From: Flammeovirga kamogawensis
GTDB taxonomy: Bacteria > Bacteroidota > Bacteroidia > Cytophagales > Flammeovirgaceae
NCBI RefSeq assembly: GCF_018736065.1
Contig: NZ_CP076128.1
Location: 2,170,001 to 2,234,000, forward strand
Length of the DNA stretch: 64,000 nt
Reading direction: 5' to 3'
This document shows, piece by piece, positions 27,084 through 36,426 of this stretch; the first letter of the stretch is position 1; every line of letters starts with the position of its first letter. A program made the translations under genes and the position numbers. Below the pieces are notes generated by a model. It was not told the origin of the DNA, did no database searches, and worked only from the letters and a program-made list of their open reading frames with translations.

Positions 27084-27199
27084 ACTAAAAAATAACTTGC
27101 AAGTGCAAACGCAAGGAAGTAGCCTAGTAATAAGCCTACTAAAATACCTAAACCAAAGGTATTATTACCTGAAACAATTCTTTTTATATAATGAATCAT
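27080..27199 (-). CDS. Small single-pass membrane protein (39 residues)
   Basis: ATG at 27199 runs to TAG at 27080. It encodes a short basic start (MIHYIKRIVSGNN) followed by one hydrophobic helix rich in G and L (GILVGLLLGYFLAF). It overlaps the last bases of dinB on the other strand. No strong ribosome site is seen, which is not decisive in this phylum. It is the only coherent coding signal in the 361-base gap to 27445; the remainder is AT-rich. Confidence 0.4.
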   Translation of the reverse strand: MIHYIKRIVSGNNTFGLGILVGLLLGYFLAFALASYFLV

Positions 27200-27444
27200 G
27201 AAATCTATAGTTCAGAGATGGAAGTTTATATTTACGTATGTTAACGTAAAACTAATCATTAATATTTATTTAAAAAAGTTTAAATTTATTTATAAATGAA
27301 ATTAAATGACCGAGTTTGTAAATTTACTTTGTTAAGTAATTAATTATTTGACAACTACCATTTTGTTTAACACAAAACAAAGTTAATATTTTTTCACAAA
27401 AAAATTAGTACTAACAAAAAAACGTCAATAAAAATACTTTAAAT

Positions 27445-28815
27445 ATGACTAAAAAACTCTTTGTAATAACTCTATTTTTCTTATTATCTATTACTAGCTA
27501 TAGCCAAAACTTAGTAGGACCATGGACTGGAACATTAACCGTTCAAACAGGTAAAATTGATATAATATTTCACATTACTCATAATGGTCAAATATTCCAA
27601 GGGAAAATGGATGTACCCGTACAAAACTTAAAAGGTATACCAATACATGAAGTAAAATACCAAGAACCATTTATCACCATTAACTTACCCAATTTAGGTA
27701 TTAAATATACTGGTCATGTTTTAGATGATGAACATATAGAAGGTAAGTTTGAACAAGGTGGCTTTTCGTTTCCGATGACACTTTATAAAGATCTTGAAAT
27801 AGAAACTCCATTAAAAAAGCCACAAGAACCACTTCCTCCATTTCCTTATGTTTCTAAAAACATAAAATTTAAAAATGAAAAAGCTAATATTCTTTTAGCT
27901 GGAACTTTTACTAGACCTATAGATGTAAAAAAGTATCCAGCTGTTATTCTTATTTCCGGAAGTGGACCACAAGATAGAAATCAAGAAATTCTTGGGCATA
28001 AATCGTTCTTATTATTGGCTGATGAATTGACTAAAAAAGGTGTAGCAGTATTACGTTTTGATGATAGAGGTACTGGAGAATCTAGTGGTAACTTTAATTC
28101 AGCATCTACATTAGATTTTTCAACAGATGTAGAAGCTGCTTATGAATACTTATTATCAAGAAAGGATGTTGATCCTACTAAGATTGGTTTATTAGGACAT
28201 AGCGAAGGTGGTACAATTGCTGGAATTGTAGCAAGTGAGAATAAAGCTATTGATTTTGTTGTGTTAATGGCTTCGCCTGGTTTAAGAGGAAAAGAATTGA
28301 TGCTTCATCAGAAAGCATTAATTGAGAAAAAAGGTGGTGTTCCAGATAATATAATTGAACGAAATCAAAAGATTTTTAGTGAAGCATATTCAATAGTAAT
28401 AAATAATGAACAACCATTGTTTGATAAATTAGCAGATTATTTACAACATCAATTTGATCATCAATTAAATGATCAACAAATAAATAACCTCGCTAAAACA
28501 TTCTCCTCTAATTGGATGAAAGAGTTTATTAAACTTGACCCAGCTACTTATTTTTCTAAAGTTACTTGTCCAGTTTTGGCTTTAAATGGCACTAAAGACG
28601 TTCAAGTTATTGCTAAAGAAAATTTGGATGCAATTTACAATGCTCTGACAGAGGCGGGGAATACAGCTATTGACATTGAAGAAATTGAAGGCATAAATCA
28701 CTTATTTCAAGAATGTGAAACAGGTTTACCAAACGAATATGGAGAAATTGAACAAACTTTATCTCCTGTTCTACTAGAAAAAGTAACCACTTGGATTACA
28801 TCAAAAACAAAATAA
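27445..28815 (+). CDS. Secreted alpha/beta hydrolase with N-terminal beta domain
   Basis: The 456-residue protein begins with a signal peptide (MTKKLFVITLFFLLSITSYS). Residues about 21-125 form a small beta-rich domain (LVGPWTGTLTVQTG, GKFEQGGFSFPMTLYK), then an alpha/beta-hydrolase domain: ILISGSGPQDRNQ (oxyanion), FDDRGTGESSG, nucleophile elbow LLGHSEGGTIAG, Asp candidate in ALNGTKDVQV and His in EGINHLFQ. It resembles Bacteroidota serine aminopeptidase/esterase-like proteins. It is a periplasmic or secreted esterase or peptidase of unknown substrate, in a single-gene unit. Confidence 0.82.
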   Translation: MTKKLFVITLFFLLSITSYSQNLVGPWTGTLTVQTGKIDIIFHITHNGQIFQGKMDVPVQNLKGIPIHEVKYQEPFITINLPNLGIKYTGHVLDDEHIEGKFEQGGFSFPMTLYKDLEIETPLKKPQEPLPPFPYVSKNIKFKNEKANILLAGTFTRPIDVKKYPAVILISGSGPQDRNQEILGHKSFLLLADELTKKGVAVLRFDDRGTGESSGNFNSASTLDFSTDVEAAYEYLLSRKDVDPTKIGLLGHSEGGTIAGIVASENKAIDFVVLMASPGLRGKELMLHQKALIEKKGGVPDNIIERNQKIFSEAYSIVINNEQPLFDKLADYLQHQFDHQLNDQQINNLAKTFSSNWMKEFIKLDPATYFSKVTCPVLALNGTKDVQVIAKENLDAIYNALTEAGNTAIDIEEIEGINHLFQECETGLPNEYGEIEQTLSPVLLEKVTTWITSKTK

Positions 28816-28821
28816 GTCTAT

Positions 28822-29766
28822 CTACATAGAAAGTGCTGTAATGGCACTTTCTTTATCAAGATGTAATTGTTCGATAAGCATTTCTACTCCATCAAATTTC
28901 ATCTCAGGTCTTATTCTCTTAATAAATTCTAGCCTCACTTCTGCACCATAAATATCTTCGTTAAAATCAAAGATATTTACTTCTACTGTTTTCTTAATAC
29001 CTTCTGTAACTGTGGGTCTGTTACCAATATTAAGCATACCTTTATATTTAACACCTTTAAAGTAGAGGTGTACAGCATAGACTCCTTGATGGGGAAGTAA
29101 TTTAAAGCTATCTTTTAATTGAATATTTGCTGTAGGAAACCCTATTTTTCTACCAATTTTATTACCATCAACCACTATCCCTTCTAAAGAATAATGATAA
29201 CCTAAGTATTTTTCTGCAGTAAATAGATCACCTTCTTCTATTAATGCTGCTCTTATAGCTGTTGAACTTACTGCTGCATTTTCTATTTCTTGTTTGGTTA
29301 TTTCTTCAACTTCGAACCCAAATTCTGCTTGGTGCTCTTTTAAATAATCAAACCCTCCTTCTCTATTTCTACCAAAGCGATGATCGTATCCAATCACTAA
29401 TTTGGTCGTATTAATTTTATCAATAAGTATATTTTTCACAAATTCCATTGATGTGAGGTGAGAAAACTCCTTATTGAACTCAATAACAATTAAATGATCA
29501 ATACCCTCCTGTTCAAGTAGAGCTATTTTTTCATCTAAGTTGGTTAATAATTTAAGTGATTTATTCGCAATTTCGGGTTGTAAGACAAACCTAGGATGTG
29601 GCCAAAAGGTAATCAAAACCGTTTCTGAATTATCTTCTCTAGCCGTTTTTCTTAGGTGTGCAAGAATTTGTTGGTGTCCATAATGTACTCCATCAAATGT
29701 TCCACTTGTAACTGTTGCTCTTTTAAGAGGCGTAAAATTGTCTATTCCGTAATGTACTTTCATCAA
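28822..29766 (-). CDS. ribF: Bifunctional riboflavin kinase / FAD synthetase
   Basis: The 314-residue enzyme turns riboflavin into FMN and FAD. The N-terminal adenylyltransferase half has SGTFDGVHYGHQQIL and VIGYDHRFGRNREG. The C-terminal flavokinase half has GRKIGFPTANI and HQGVYAVHLYFKG. Two adjacent Met codons (29766 and 29763) are possible starts. It is the last gene of the leftward DUF3098-uppP-truB-ribF series, an order common in Bacteroidota. The final codons overlap a small dyad at 28828-28852. Confidence 0.95.
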   Translation of the reverse strand: MMKVHYGIDNFTPLKRATVTSGTFDGVHYGHQQILAHLRKTAREDNSETVLITFWPHPRFVLQPEIANKSLKLLTNLDEKIALLEQEGIDHLIVIEFNKEFSHLTSMEFVKNILIDKINTTKLVIGYDHRFGRNREGGFDYLKEHQAEFGFEVEEITKQEIENAAVSSTAIRAALIEEGDLFTAEKYLGYHYSLEGIVVDGNKIGRKIGFPTANIQLKDSFKLLPHQGVYAVHLYFKGVKYKGMLNIGNRPTVTEGIKKTVEVNIFDFNEDIYGAEVRLEFIKRIRPEMKFDGVEMLIEQLHLDKESAITALSM

Positions 29767-29856
29767 CTAAAAATAAATTTCTATTCGAAAGTTATTCAAA
29801 AAAATATAGTAAAGAAAAAGAGTTACGAAATTGCTTCATAACTCCTTTATATAATG

Positions 29857-30564
29857 CTATTTAGAATTCTCTTCTTCCTCTTGGTTACTTCGCCATTCTC
29901 GAATTACCTCAATCCATTCTTCTACAGATTTGGCATCTTTGACATCGTATTCACCAATTTTAGTTCTACGCAAACCACTCATGTATGCACCAACACCTAA
30001 GGCATCACCAAAGTCTTTAACAAAGCTTCTTACATAAGTTCCTTTAGAACAAACCATTCTAAATTGAATTTTAGGGAAGTCGATTTTTGTAATTTCTAAT
30101 TCACTAATTTCTACTTCTCTAGGGTCGATCTTTACTTCTTTCCCTTTACGAGCATGTTTATATACACGAACTCCATTCACTTTTATAGCTGAGTGCATTG
30201 GAGGAACTTGCATTATTTTACCCGTAAACTGAGGTAATAAATCTAGAATATTTTGTTCTGTGATATGAGAAATATCTACTTGATTCTCTACTTCTGTCTC
30301 CAAGTCATAAGAAGCAGTAGTAGCACCAATTACCATTTCTCCTTCATATTCCTTTATTTTACCCTGAATTTGGTCTATCGTCTTTGTACTTTTCCCTGTA
30401 CACAAAATCAATAAACCTGTAGCCAAAGGATCTAAAGTACCGGCATGCCCTACTTTTTTCACCTTCATTTCCCAACGCAACTTTTTCACTACACCAAAAG
30501 AAGTCCATTCCAATGGTTTATCTACCAACACCGTCTCGCCGGCTACAAAATCAAAATCTTGCAT
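29857..30564 (-). CDS. truB: tRNA pseudouridine(55) synthase
   Basis: The ATG at 30564 gives 235 residues (MQDFDFVAG...); an upstream in-frame TTG at 30579 is less likely. The catalytic loop is GHAGTLDPLATG, preceded by VDKPLEWTSFGVV. Later ILPQFTG-type and SKGTYVRSFVKDFG segments complete the TruB fold. It makes the universal pseudouridine in the T loop of tRNAs. It is coded 36 bases downstream of uppP in the same direction and 90 bases upstream of ribF. Confidence 0.95.
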   Translation of the reverse strand: MQDFDFVAGETVLVDKPLEWTSFGVVKKLRWEMKVKKVGHAGTLDPLATGLLILCTGKSTKTIDQIQGKIKEYEGEMVIGATTASYDLETEVENQVDISHITEQNILDLLPQFTGKIMQVPPMHSAIKVNGVRVYKHARKGKEVKIDPREVEISELEITKIDFPKIQFRMVCSKGTYVRSFVKDFGDALGVGAYMSGLRRTKIGEYDVKDAKSVEEWIEVIREWRSNQEEEENSK

Positions 30565-30600
30565 ACGTTTAAAAATCAAATGCTATTTAAAGCACAATAT

Positions 30601-31392
30601 TTAATTTATTAATGTATATATAATTGCTATTGAACCTACTACTGCACACCAAATAGAGAACCACATTAGTTTTGCTTTCTTTACTAATGAAATCATCCAT
30701 GTACAAGCCACAATACCTGTTACAAATGCTGTTATAAAACCAACAGTCATTGGTACTACTTCAAAAGAAGATGAAAAAGCACCATCTAAAATATCTTTTG
30801 CAATTTTTCCAAATATCAATGGAACAACCATTAAAAAAGAAAAACGAGCAGATTTAGATCTGTCAATTCCTAATAAAACTGATGTTGAAATTGTAGCTCC
30901 AGATCTTGAAATACCAGGAAGGATAGCAATAGCTTGTGCAATACCAATAATGATTGCTTCTTTATAGCCTACATTCTTTTCTGTATTCTTAGCTTTATCT
31001 GCAAGAATAAGGAGAATTGCAGTTAATAATAACATACATCCTACCAGAAGAACAGCACCCCCAAAGAATTTTTCTATTTGATCATTCAAGAAAACTCCTA
31101 CTAGTGCAGCAGGTATCATTGAAAGTACAATTTTTAAAGAAAATTGAGTTTCTTCGTTCCATTTAAACTGAAACAGTCCCTTTAATATTTCTAGAATATC
31201 TTTTCTAAAAACAACAACTGTAGATAATGCTGTTGCAAAATGAAGTACGACAGTCATCATCATACTCTCCTCTGCCATACTAGTGTCTCCTAAAATAGCT
31301 TTTGCTAGTTCTAAGTGTCCACTACTACTAACAGGTAAAAATTCTGTCAATCCTTGGACAATACCAAGAACGATAGCCTCAAAAATGCTCAT
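30601..31392 (-). CDS. uppP: Undecaprenyl-diphosphatase
   Basis: This 263-residue polytopic membrane enzyme recycles the C55 lipid carrier for peptidoglycan and surface polysaccharides. The signatures are GLTEFLPVSSSGHLELA near the start and ILPGISRSGATIS in the second half, both BacA/UppP hallmarks with the catalytic Glu and Arg. It shows about eight hydrophobic segments. Its start is 33 bases after DUF3098, consistent with one operon. Confidence 0.95.
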   Translation of the reverse strand: MSIFEAIVLGIVQGLTEFLPVSSSGHLELAKAILGDTSMAEESMMMTVVLHFATALSTVVVFRKDILEILKGLFQFKWNEETQFSLKIVLSMIPAALVGVFLNDQIEKFFGGAVLLVGCMLLLTAILLILADKAKNTEKNVGYKEAIIIGIAQAIAILPGISRSGATISTSVLLGIDRSKSARFSFLMVVPLIFGKIAKDILDGAFSSSFEVVPMTVGFITAFVTGIVACTWMISLVKKAKLMWFSIWCAVVGSIAIIYTLIN

Positions 31393-31425
31393 TTGATAGT
31401 ATAAAAATTGTTAGGTTTAGTTGTT

Positions 31426-31665
31426 TTAGCTTTTTGGGCTTTGCTCAGAACTGCTCCCTTGAGGTTTTAATAAAATAGCATAGAAATTAACACCAAAACC
31501 AGCCATTGTTACAATTGGTCCAACTGTTAAACCTAATGCTCCAAAACCCATAGGTGCACTTTCTAAAGACATGATAAAGAAGCCTAAAGCAATCATACAA
31601 ATACCGATTAGCATCCACATGTAATTCTTTTTTCCAAAGGCCAAATGTTCTTTTTTATTGCTCAT
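31426..31665 (-). CDS. DUF3098 family small membrane protein
   Basis: The 79-residue protein has two hydrophobic helices (MWMLIGICMIALGFFIM and a later VGPIVTMAGFGVNFYAI) and a polar C-terminal tail. It matches DUF3098, which in this phylum commonly sits between ftsX and uppP; here ftsX is not adjacent and an NFACT gene lies upstream instead. Function is unknown; the context suggests an envelope role. Confidence 0.8.
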   Translation of the reverse strand: MSNKKEHLAFGKKNYMWMLIGICMIALGFFIMSLESAPMGFGALGLTVGPIVTMAGFGVNFYAILLKPQGSSSEQSPKS

Positions 31666-31759
31666 TTTGTAATATCTTTATTTATTTGATCTGCAATTTA
31701 ATAGTCTCTGAACACTTTATTGCAAAAACTTTTAAGTATAAAGAGAAATAGAGTGTTAA

Positions 31760-33319
31760 CTACGTTAAATTCTCTGAAAATGGAGCCGGTTCTATTAAAA
31801 CTACACTCTCCTTATCTACTACAACAAGTCCAGCGGGGTCTCCTTTTCTTTTTCTTACAAACTTTTTAGGCGTGTAAATAACAGGGCAAAGTGTATCTGT
31901 TTTTCTTTGAGAATAATATGCCGCAATAGAAGCCGCTTTTTCTATAACATTAATAGGAAAAGTAGGCTGCTTAGATTTCCATTTTACAACTACATGAGAA
32001 CCTGCAACATCTCTAGCGTGTAACCAAAGATCTCTTTTATGTGCAAATCTTTGAGTTAATAAATCATTGTTTACAGCATTTTTCCCAACCCAGATTTCAA
32101 ACCCTTTATATTCAAATTTTCTAAACGGAAAAACAGGCTCATTTTTTTGTAATTTTTGTAACCCATTGTTCTTAATATATTTCCTAATCTCTCTAACCAT
32201 TTCTAGGTCATTTAATGCATCACGGTGAGTCTGAAGACGTTTCATTTCTTCTTCTTTTTCGTTGATGTTTTCTTCGAGATTTCTTACTTCTAATTTTTGG
32301 TTTTTAGCCTTCCTATAATAAGTTTCAGCATTCTTTTGAGGTGTTTGAAATTCATTTAATTTGATTACGATATCTTTATCAGTATAAAAATCAAATAATG
32401 TAATTTTTTTAGTTCTTGCTGGAATAGCATGTAAATTTGCCATTATAATATTGGCAATTTCCTCAAAGCGTGCACTTTCTGTCAATTCTTCAAAACGTGC
32501 ATAATTTTTCTTGAGGTAACTTCTAGATTGTTTTAATCTTTTATCAATTTCTCGTAATAAAGGTCCTCTTTCTTGCTCTACAAAAAAGCGTTTTGAGAAC
32601 CTATAGAAAAATTCATTGGCAGCCTCAATAGCATTATCTGTTTCAAAAAGTGTTGTACCTTGTTCAAAAAGTAGAAAGTGTACTTGCTCATTTTCTTCGA
32701 CAGTATAATACTTGGGGTTTTCTAATTTTGAGATCATTGATGAAAGCATACCCCATTGCTGTTCCTTATCTGCATCTTCCCAGCCATTTTTTACTAAATA
32801 GGCTAATGCTTCTTTTCCCAAAGTTGGGAATGTACCTCGTAATCCATTTTCAAAAAAGCCTTCCTTTGTCTGATCTAAAGAACGGTCTAATTGAGAAACA
32901 TCCATATTCTGATCTTCAATATGTCGTTTCTGAAAAATTGTGACTACCTCACCTTCATGAATCAAAAGAATATTAGAACGGTTACCATACATTTTAAATA
33001 AGATTCCCCAGTTATTGGTAAGCTTAATTAAAAAAGCACGTTCATTTTTATATTGGATAATATCTTCAACTTCCTCATCAATCGCTTCCTTAAAAAGGTC
33101 AATACTGTTTACCTTCTTTCTTTGATAATCCAAAGGAAAAGTAAGCAAATTAAAATTTGGAATTAAAGACGCACGTATCCACTGTTCTCGACCACCTTTA
33201 TAGAAACCGATCATCAATTCATCTTTGGATTGACTAAAACAAGCCCCCAAAGTCATCCCTACTAAATGTTCTTTTAAAGAACCACTCAGTTGTCTTAAAA
33301 AGTAATAGTTGTTGAACAT
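31760..33319 (-). CDS. NFACT-family RNA-binding protein (RqcH-like)
   Basis: Starting at ATG 33319 (MFNNYYFLRQLSG) gives 519 residues; the ATG 11 codons earlier is possible. The N-terminal NFACT-N region includes MYGNRSNILLIHEG. A long charged coiled coil follows (about 330-375, KNQKLEVRNLEENINEKEE). The C-terminal NFACT-R/DUF814 domain shows KRDLWLHARDVAGSHVVVK and TPKKFVRKRKGDPAGLV. Relatives bind split 60S/50S-tRNA complexes in ribosome quality control. It is shorter than RqcH of Firmicutes (about 570), so an orthologous role is inference. Confidence 0.82.
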   Translation of the reverse strand: MFNNYYFLRQLSGSLKEHLVGMTLGACFSQSKDELMIGFYKGGREQWIRASLIPNFNLLTFPLDYQRKKVNSIDLFKEAIDEEVEDIIQYKNERAFLIKLTNNWGILFKMYGNRSNILLIHEGEVVTIFQKRHIEDQNMDVSQLDRSLDQTKEGFFENGLRGTFPTLGKEALAYLVKNGWEDADKEQQWGMLSSMISKLENPKYYTVEENEQVHFLLFEQGTTLFETDNAIEAANEFFYRFSKRFFVEQERGPLLREIDKRLKQSRSYLKKNYARFEELTESARFEEIANIIMANLHAIPARTKKITLFDFYTDKDIVIKLNEFQTPQKNAETYYRKAKNQKLEVRNLEENINEKEEEMKRLQTHRDALNDLEMVREIRKYIKNNGLQKLQKNEPVFPFRKFEYKGFEIWVGKNAVNNDLLTQRFAHKRDLWLHARDVAGSHVVVKWKSKQPTFPINVIEKAASIAAYYSQRKTDTLCPVIYTPKKFVRKRKGDPAGLVVVDKESVVLIEPAPFSENLT

Positions 33320-33379
33320 AATATATTTTTTTTCAGAACTACGAAGATACATTGTCCGTTCTACATATCCACTTTAAAT

Positions 33380-34285
33380 CTAAAGATGCTCTCTATGTTT
33401 TATATCTTTTTTTAATTCTTTCTTTTTTTGCTTTGGTGTAATGTATTTTAAAGTTGATAAATCGGGTTGACCAGCATCAATCCAACAAGAATACCATAAA
33501 CAAGCTAACCTATAAATAGATTTTTCCATTCTACTTTCTACCATATCACCAACTGCCTGATGATATAACTTTATATATTGATCTGTAGGTTGGTATTGCA
33601 AAGAAGCTCCGCGTCTGGAAACAACAGTTTTTCCTTTATTTGGCAATAATTTAGAAATACGCTTTTCTTCTGCTAAAACAATAGGAACTAAACTATGCGA
33701 TTCGTTCATAATTGCCCAAGTTGTATCTAAAGTATTATCGATATACATAACATCATCTAATAAAAAACTATAATACCCTGCATAGTGCTCTGGTAATGTA
33801 GATTCCCAAAAAGCATGGATACCAATTTGATTTGTTAATTGACCATTGTAATTATGTGTTGTATGCAAAGGAACATGTAAATCTGCAATATAATGCCCCA
33901 TTTCTCCTGCATATTTAATAATTCGGTAAGCATCTTTTTCTTCAAAAGCTTTCCGTAAAAGATGTGTATACATAACAAGATTCCATGGAGCTAAGCCATG
34001 TGCTAAAAGTGAATCTTCTGAGAAAGTAAGTAATGCTTCATCATAATCAATTGCATTTTCTAATAGTTGATTCCCATACATTTCAACATCAATGTAATGG
34101 CGAACCCCTTCATTTTTTATAAGTCTTCTTCTTTGATCTGGCCTAATTCCACCTTGTTTAATCTTATCTATATGATCTTTAAACAAAATGAAAATTTCAT
34201 TTGGGAGTAAATATATAGCCTCTTCATTGATTTTTTGATGCGCAAAGAAGCCCCAGAAGGAAAATAAGTAAACAAAATTCAACAT
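33380..34285 (-). CDS. Zinc-dependent phospholipase C / S1-P1 nuclease-like protein
   Basis: With ATG 34285 the protein has 301 residues and a short hydrophobic export signal (MLNFVYLFSFWGFFA). Zinc-site motifs of the phospholipase C/P1 nuclease fold are present: WGFFAHQKINE at the mature start, GEMGHYIADLHVPLHTTHN, and GIHAFWES. It is a helical, exported metalloenzyme probably cutting phosphodiesters or phospholipids; the substrate is not determinable. An in-frame GTG at 34348 would add a poor leader, so it is not chosen. Confidence 0.72.
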   Translation of the reverse strand: MLNFVYLFSFWGFFAHQKINEEAIYLLPNEIFILFKDHIDKIKQGGIRPDQRRRLIKNEGVRHYIDVEMYGNQLLENAIDYDEALLTFSEDSLLAHGLAPWNLVMYTHLLRKAFEEKDAYRIIKYAGEMGHYIADLHVPLHTTHNYNGQLTNQIGIHAFWESTLPEHYAGYYSFLLDDVMYIDNTLDTTWAIMNESHSLVPIVLAEEKRISKLLPNKGKTVVSRRGASLQYQPTDQYIKLYHQAVGDMVESRMEKSIYRLACLWYSCWIDAGQPDLSTLKYITPKQKKKELKKDIKHREHL

Positions 34286-34413
34286 AATTAGACAATCGTT
34301 AAACAAAAACATAAGTAACTCATTTACAAGCAAATAGCGTGCTACCACATTATAAAAACAATAGTATTAAAAGTATTTTGTTTAACTTATTTATAAAATA
34401 ATTAAACAAAACA

Positions 34414-34444
34414 TTGACATTAATCTTTTATCATCCTACATTTG
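34414..34444 (+). promoter_or_regulatory. Promoter of the sigma factor gene
   Basis: TTG (34414-34416), 20 bases, then TACATTTG (34437-34444), a perfect TAnnTTTG box. The gene start is 49 bases downstream. Confidence 0.6.
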
Positions 34445-34492
34445 TTATAACAAAAGAGTAAAAAGTTAAACAAAATATAAACACTTATTATT

Positions 34493-34999
34493 ATGACAGC
34501 GGTAGAATTTAATTACAATTTGCAACACTTGATCCCTGCTTTAGAGCCGTTTGCTTACAAACTGACTAAAGACTCAGCAAACGCAAAAGATCTTATTCAA
34601 GAAACTATGTTGAAAGCATTCTCTAACAAAGAGAAATTTATGGTTGGTACTAATATGAAGGCATGGGTTTTTACTATAATGAGAAACACTTTCTTAACTA
34701 ATTACCAAAAAAGCGCTCGCCAAAAAACATTTATTGATACCTCAGAAAACTTACACTTTATAAATAGTACGAATGTTAAGCAAGAAAATAGTGCTTATGG
34801 AAACTTTGCTATGAATGATATTCAGAAAGCAATTGAAGAATTAGACGATGCCTACAGCGAACCATTCATGATGTATTTCAGAGGATTTAAATACCATGAA
34901 ATTTCAGATCGTTTAAGTATTCCTATTGGAACAGTAAAAAATAGAATTTTTCTTGCTAGAAAAGAATTGAAAGAAGTGTTATCAATGTACGCTAACTAA
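34493..34999 (+). CDS. ECF-type RNA polymerase sigma factor
   Basis: The 168-residue protein has region 2 (AYKLTKDSANAKDLIQETMLKA, then MKAWVFTIMRNTFLTNY) and region 4 (FMMYFRGFKYHEISDRLS, then PIGTVKNRIFLARKELKEVL). It lacks an adjacent anti-sigma gene, as is common for the widespread lone ECF factors of Bacteroidota. It has a very good promoter of the normal housekeeping type. The target genes cannot be read from the sequence. Confidence 0.93.
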   Translation: MTAVEFNYNLQHLIPALEPFAYKLTKDSANAKDLIQETMLKAFSNKEKFMVGTNMKAWVFTIMRNTFLTNYQKSARQKTFIDTSENLHFINSTNVKQENSAYGNFAMNDIQKAIEELDDAYSEPFMMYFRGFKYHEISDRLSIPIGTVKNRIFLARKELKEVLSMYAN

Positions 35000-35069
35000 T
35001 TACTTGACATTGGTTAATTGAAATACACAAACAAATTCTGACATAGTTCGCATTACATTCTTTTTGATG

Positions 35070-35077
35070 TAAATTTG
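35070..35077 (+). promoter_or_regulatory. -7 box directly upstream of Kdo transferase
   Basis: TAAATTTG (35070-35077) fits TAnnTTTG and lies only four bases before the ATG at 35082. The -33 position (35046-35049, GTTC) matches poorly. If used, the transcript would be leaderless or nearly so. Confidence 0.35.
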
Positions 35078-35081
35078 CGAT

Positions 35082-36326
35082 ATGATTCAAGAAAAGATAT
35101 ATAATATAGGTACATATATGTTTAGTGGAGCAATGAAGTTTGCCTCTTTGCTAAACCCAAAAGCAAAATTATTTGTAGATGGAAGACACCAATTATTATC
35201 AAAAATTCAAGCTGATTTTAAAAATAACAATCAGAAAACTGCATGGTTTCACTGTGCATCATTAGGAGAATTTGAACAGGGCCGACCTGTAATTGAAGCC
35301 TTCAAAGTACAATTTCCGGCGTACAAAATTGTACTTACTTTTTTTTCCCCTAGTGGATATACTGTTCAGCATAATTATGAACATGCAGATTATATTTACT
35401 ACCTCCCTCTAGATACTAAAAGTAATGCAGAGTTGTTTGTGAAAACAATCAACCCACAGATTGCATTTTTCGTAAAATACGAGTTTTGGCATAACTACCT
35501 TGTTGCATTAAAAAGTATAGAAGCCAAAATAATTTCCTTCTCAACTATATTCCGAGCTGATCAAGCTTTCTTTAAAAATAATGGAGGTTTTCAGCAAAAT
35601 ATGCTAAAGCAATTCGATTATTTTTTCACTCAAGATAAAAATTCCTACGATCTACTTTCATCCATCAATATTGATAATAAAATAATTGCTGGAGATACAC
35701 GTTTTGATAGAGTTGCTCAAATTTGTGCTTCTCCAAAGCAAATTCCTATAGCTAAGAAATTTTCAGAAAATGCAACTGTTCTTGTTGTTGGCAGTAGTTG
35801 GCCAAGAGACATTTCAGCTTTAAGCCTTGTTGCAAGTAAACTTCCTGAATTAAAAATTATAGTTGCTCCTCACGAAATTTCTGATAAAAAAATAGATTTT
35901 ATTACTTCTACATTTTCTGCTAGAGACAGTATTCGTTTTTCTGAAGCTACCGAAAATAATGTTACTGATAAAAACTTACTCATAATTGATAATGTAGGAA
36001 TGTTATCATCACTATATCAATTTGCAGATTTTGCCTACGTAGGAGGTGCTTTTGGAGAGGGACTTCATAATATTCTTGAACCTGCAACTTTTGGAATCCC
36101 TGTTGTTATTGGTAAAGAATATGATAAATTTATTGAGGCCGTTCAATTGGTAGAAAGAGAAGGAACCTTTTCAATTACAGACGCAAACAGCTGTTTATCA
36201 ATAATTAAAAAACTATTAATTGACACAACCTTCAGAGAAAAAACTGGTCTTATCACCCAAGACTTTGTAAAAGAAAACCTAGGCAGTACAGATAAAATAA
36301 TAACTTATTGCAAAGAGTTACTTTAA
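35082..36326 (+). CDS. waaA: 3-deoxy-D-manno-octulosonic acid (Kdo) transferase
   Basis: The 414-residue GT30 glycosyltransferase moves Kdo from CMP-Kdo to lipid A precursors at the inner membrane. The N-terminal segment is amphipathic (YNIGTYMFSGAMKFASLL), the acceptor-side motif is WFHCASLGEFEQGRPVIEAF with the catalytic glutamate in GEFEQ. The donor half shows VVGSSWPRDI, VAPHEI and YVGGAFGEGLHNILEPATFG. It is the user of the CMP-Kdo made by the operon at 56.6-60.1 kb, though 20 kb away. Confidence 0.94.
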   Translation: MIQEKIYNIGTYMFSGAMKFASLLNPKAKLFVDGRHQLLSKIQADFKNNNQKTAWFHCASLGEFEQGRPVIEAFKVQFPAYKIVLTFFSPSGYTVQHNYEHADYIYYLPLDTKSNAELFVKTINPQIAFFVKYEFWHNYLVALKSIEAKIISFSTIFRADQAFFKNNGGFQQNMLKQFDYFFTQDKNSYDLLSSINIDNKIIAGDTRFDRVAQICASPKQIPIAKKFSENATVLVVGSSWPRDISALSLVASKLPELKIIVAPHEISDKKIDFITSTFSARDSIRFSEATENNVTDKNLLIIDNVGMLSSLYQFADFAYVGGAFGEGLHNILEPATFGIPVVIGKEYDKFIEAVQLVEREGTFSITDANSCLSIIKKLLIDTTFREKTGLITQDFVKENLGSTDKIITYCKELL

Positions 36327-36426
36327 TAATTTCATATTTATAGAGTAGTTTTACTTATTATATAAAATATTAAACCGATTTTAGTATTTTAGTTACAAAG
36401 AACAATACTGACCTTTAAGAATACTG

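Noticed and set aside
28828-28852. Dyad AGAAAGTGC/GCACTTTCT between the secreted hydrolase and ribF
   Set aside because: It lies inside the last ribF codons and has only a weak T-run, so it is not called as a terminator.
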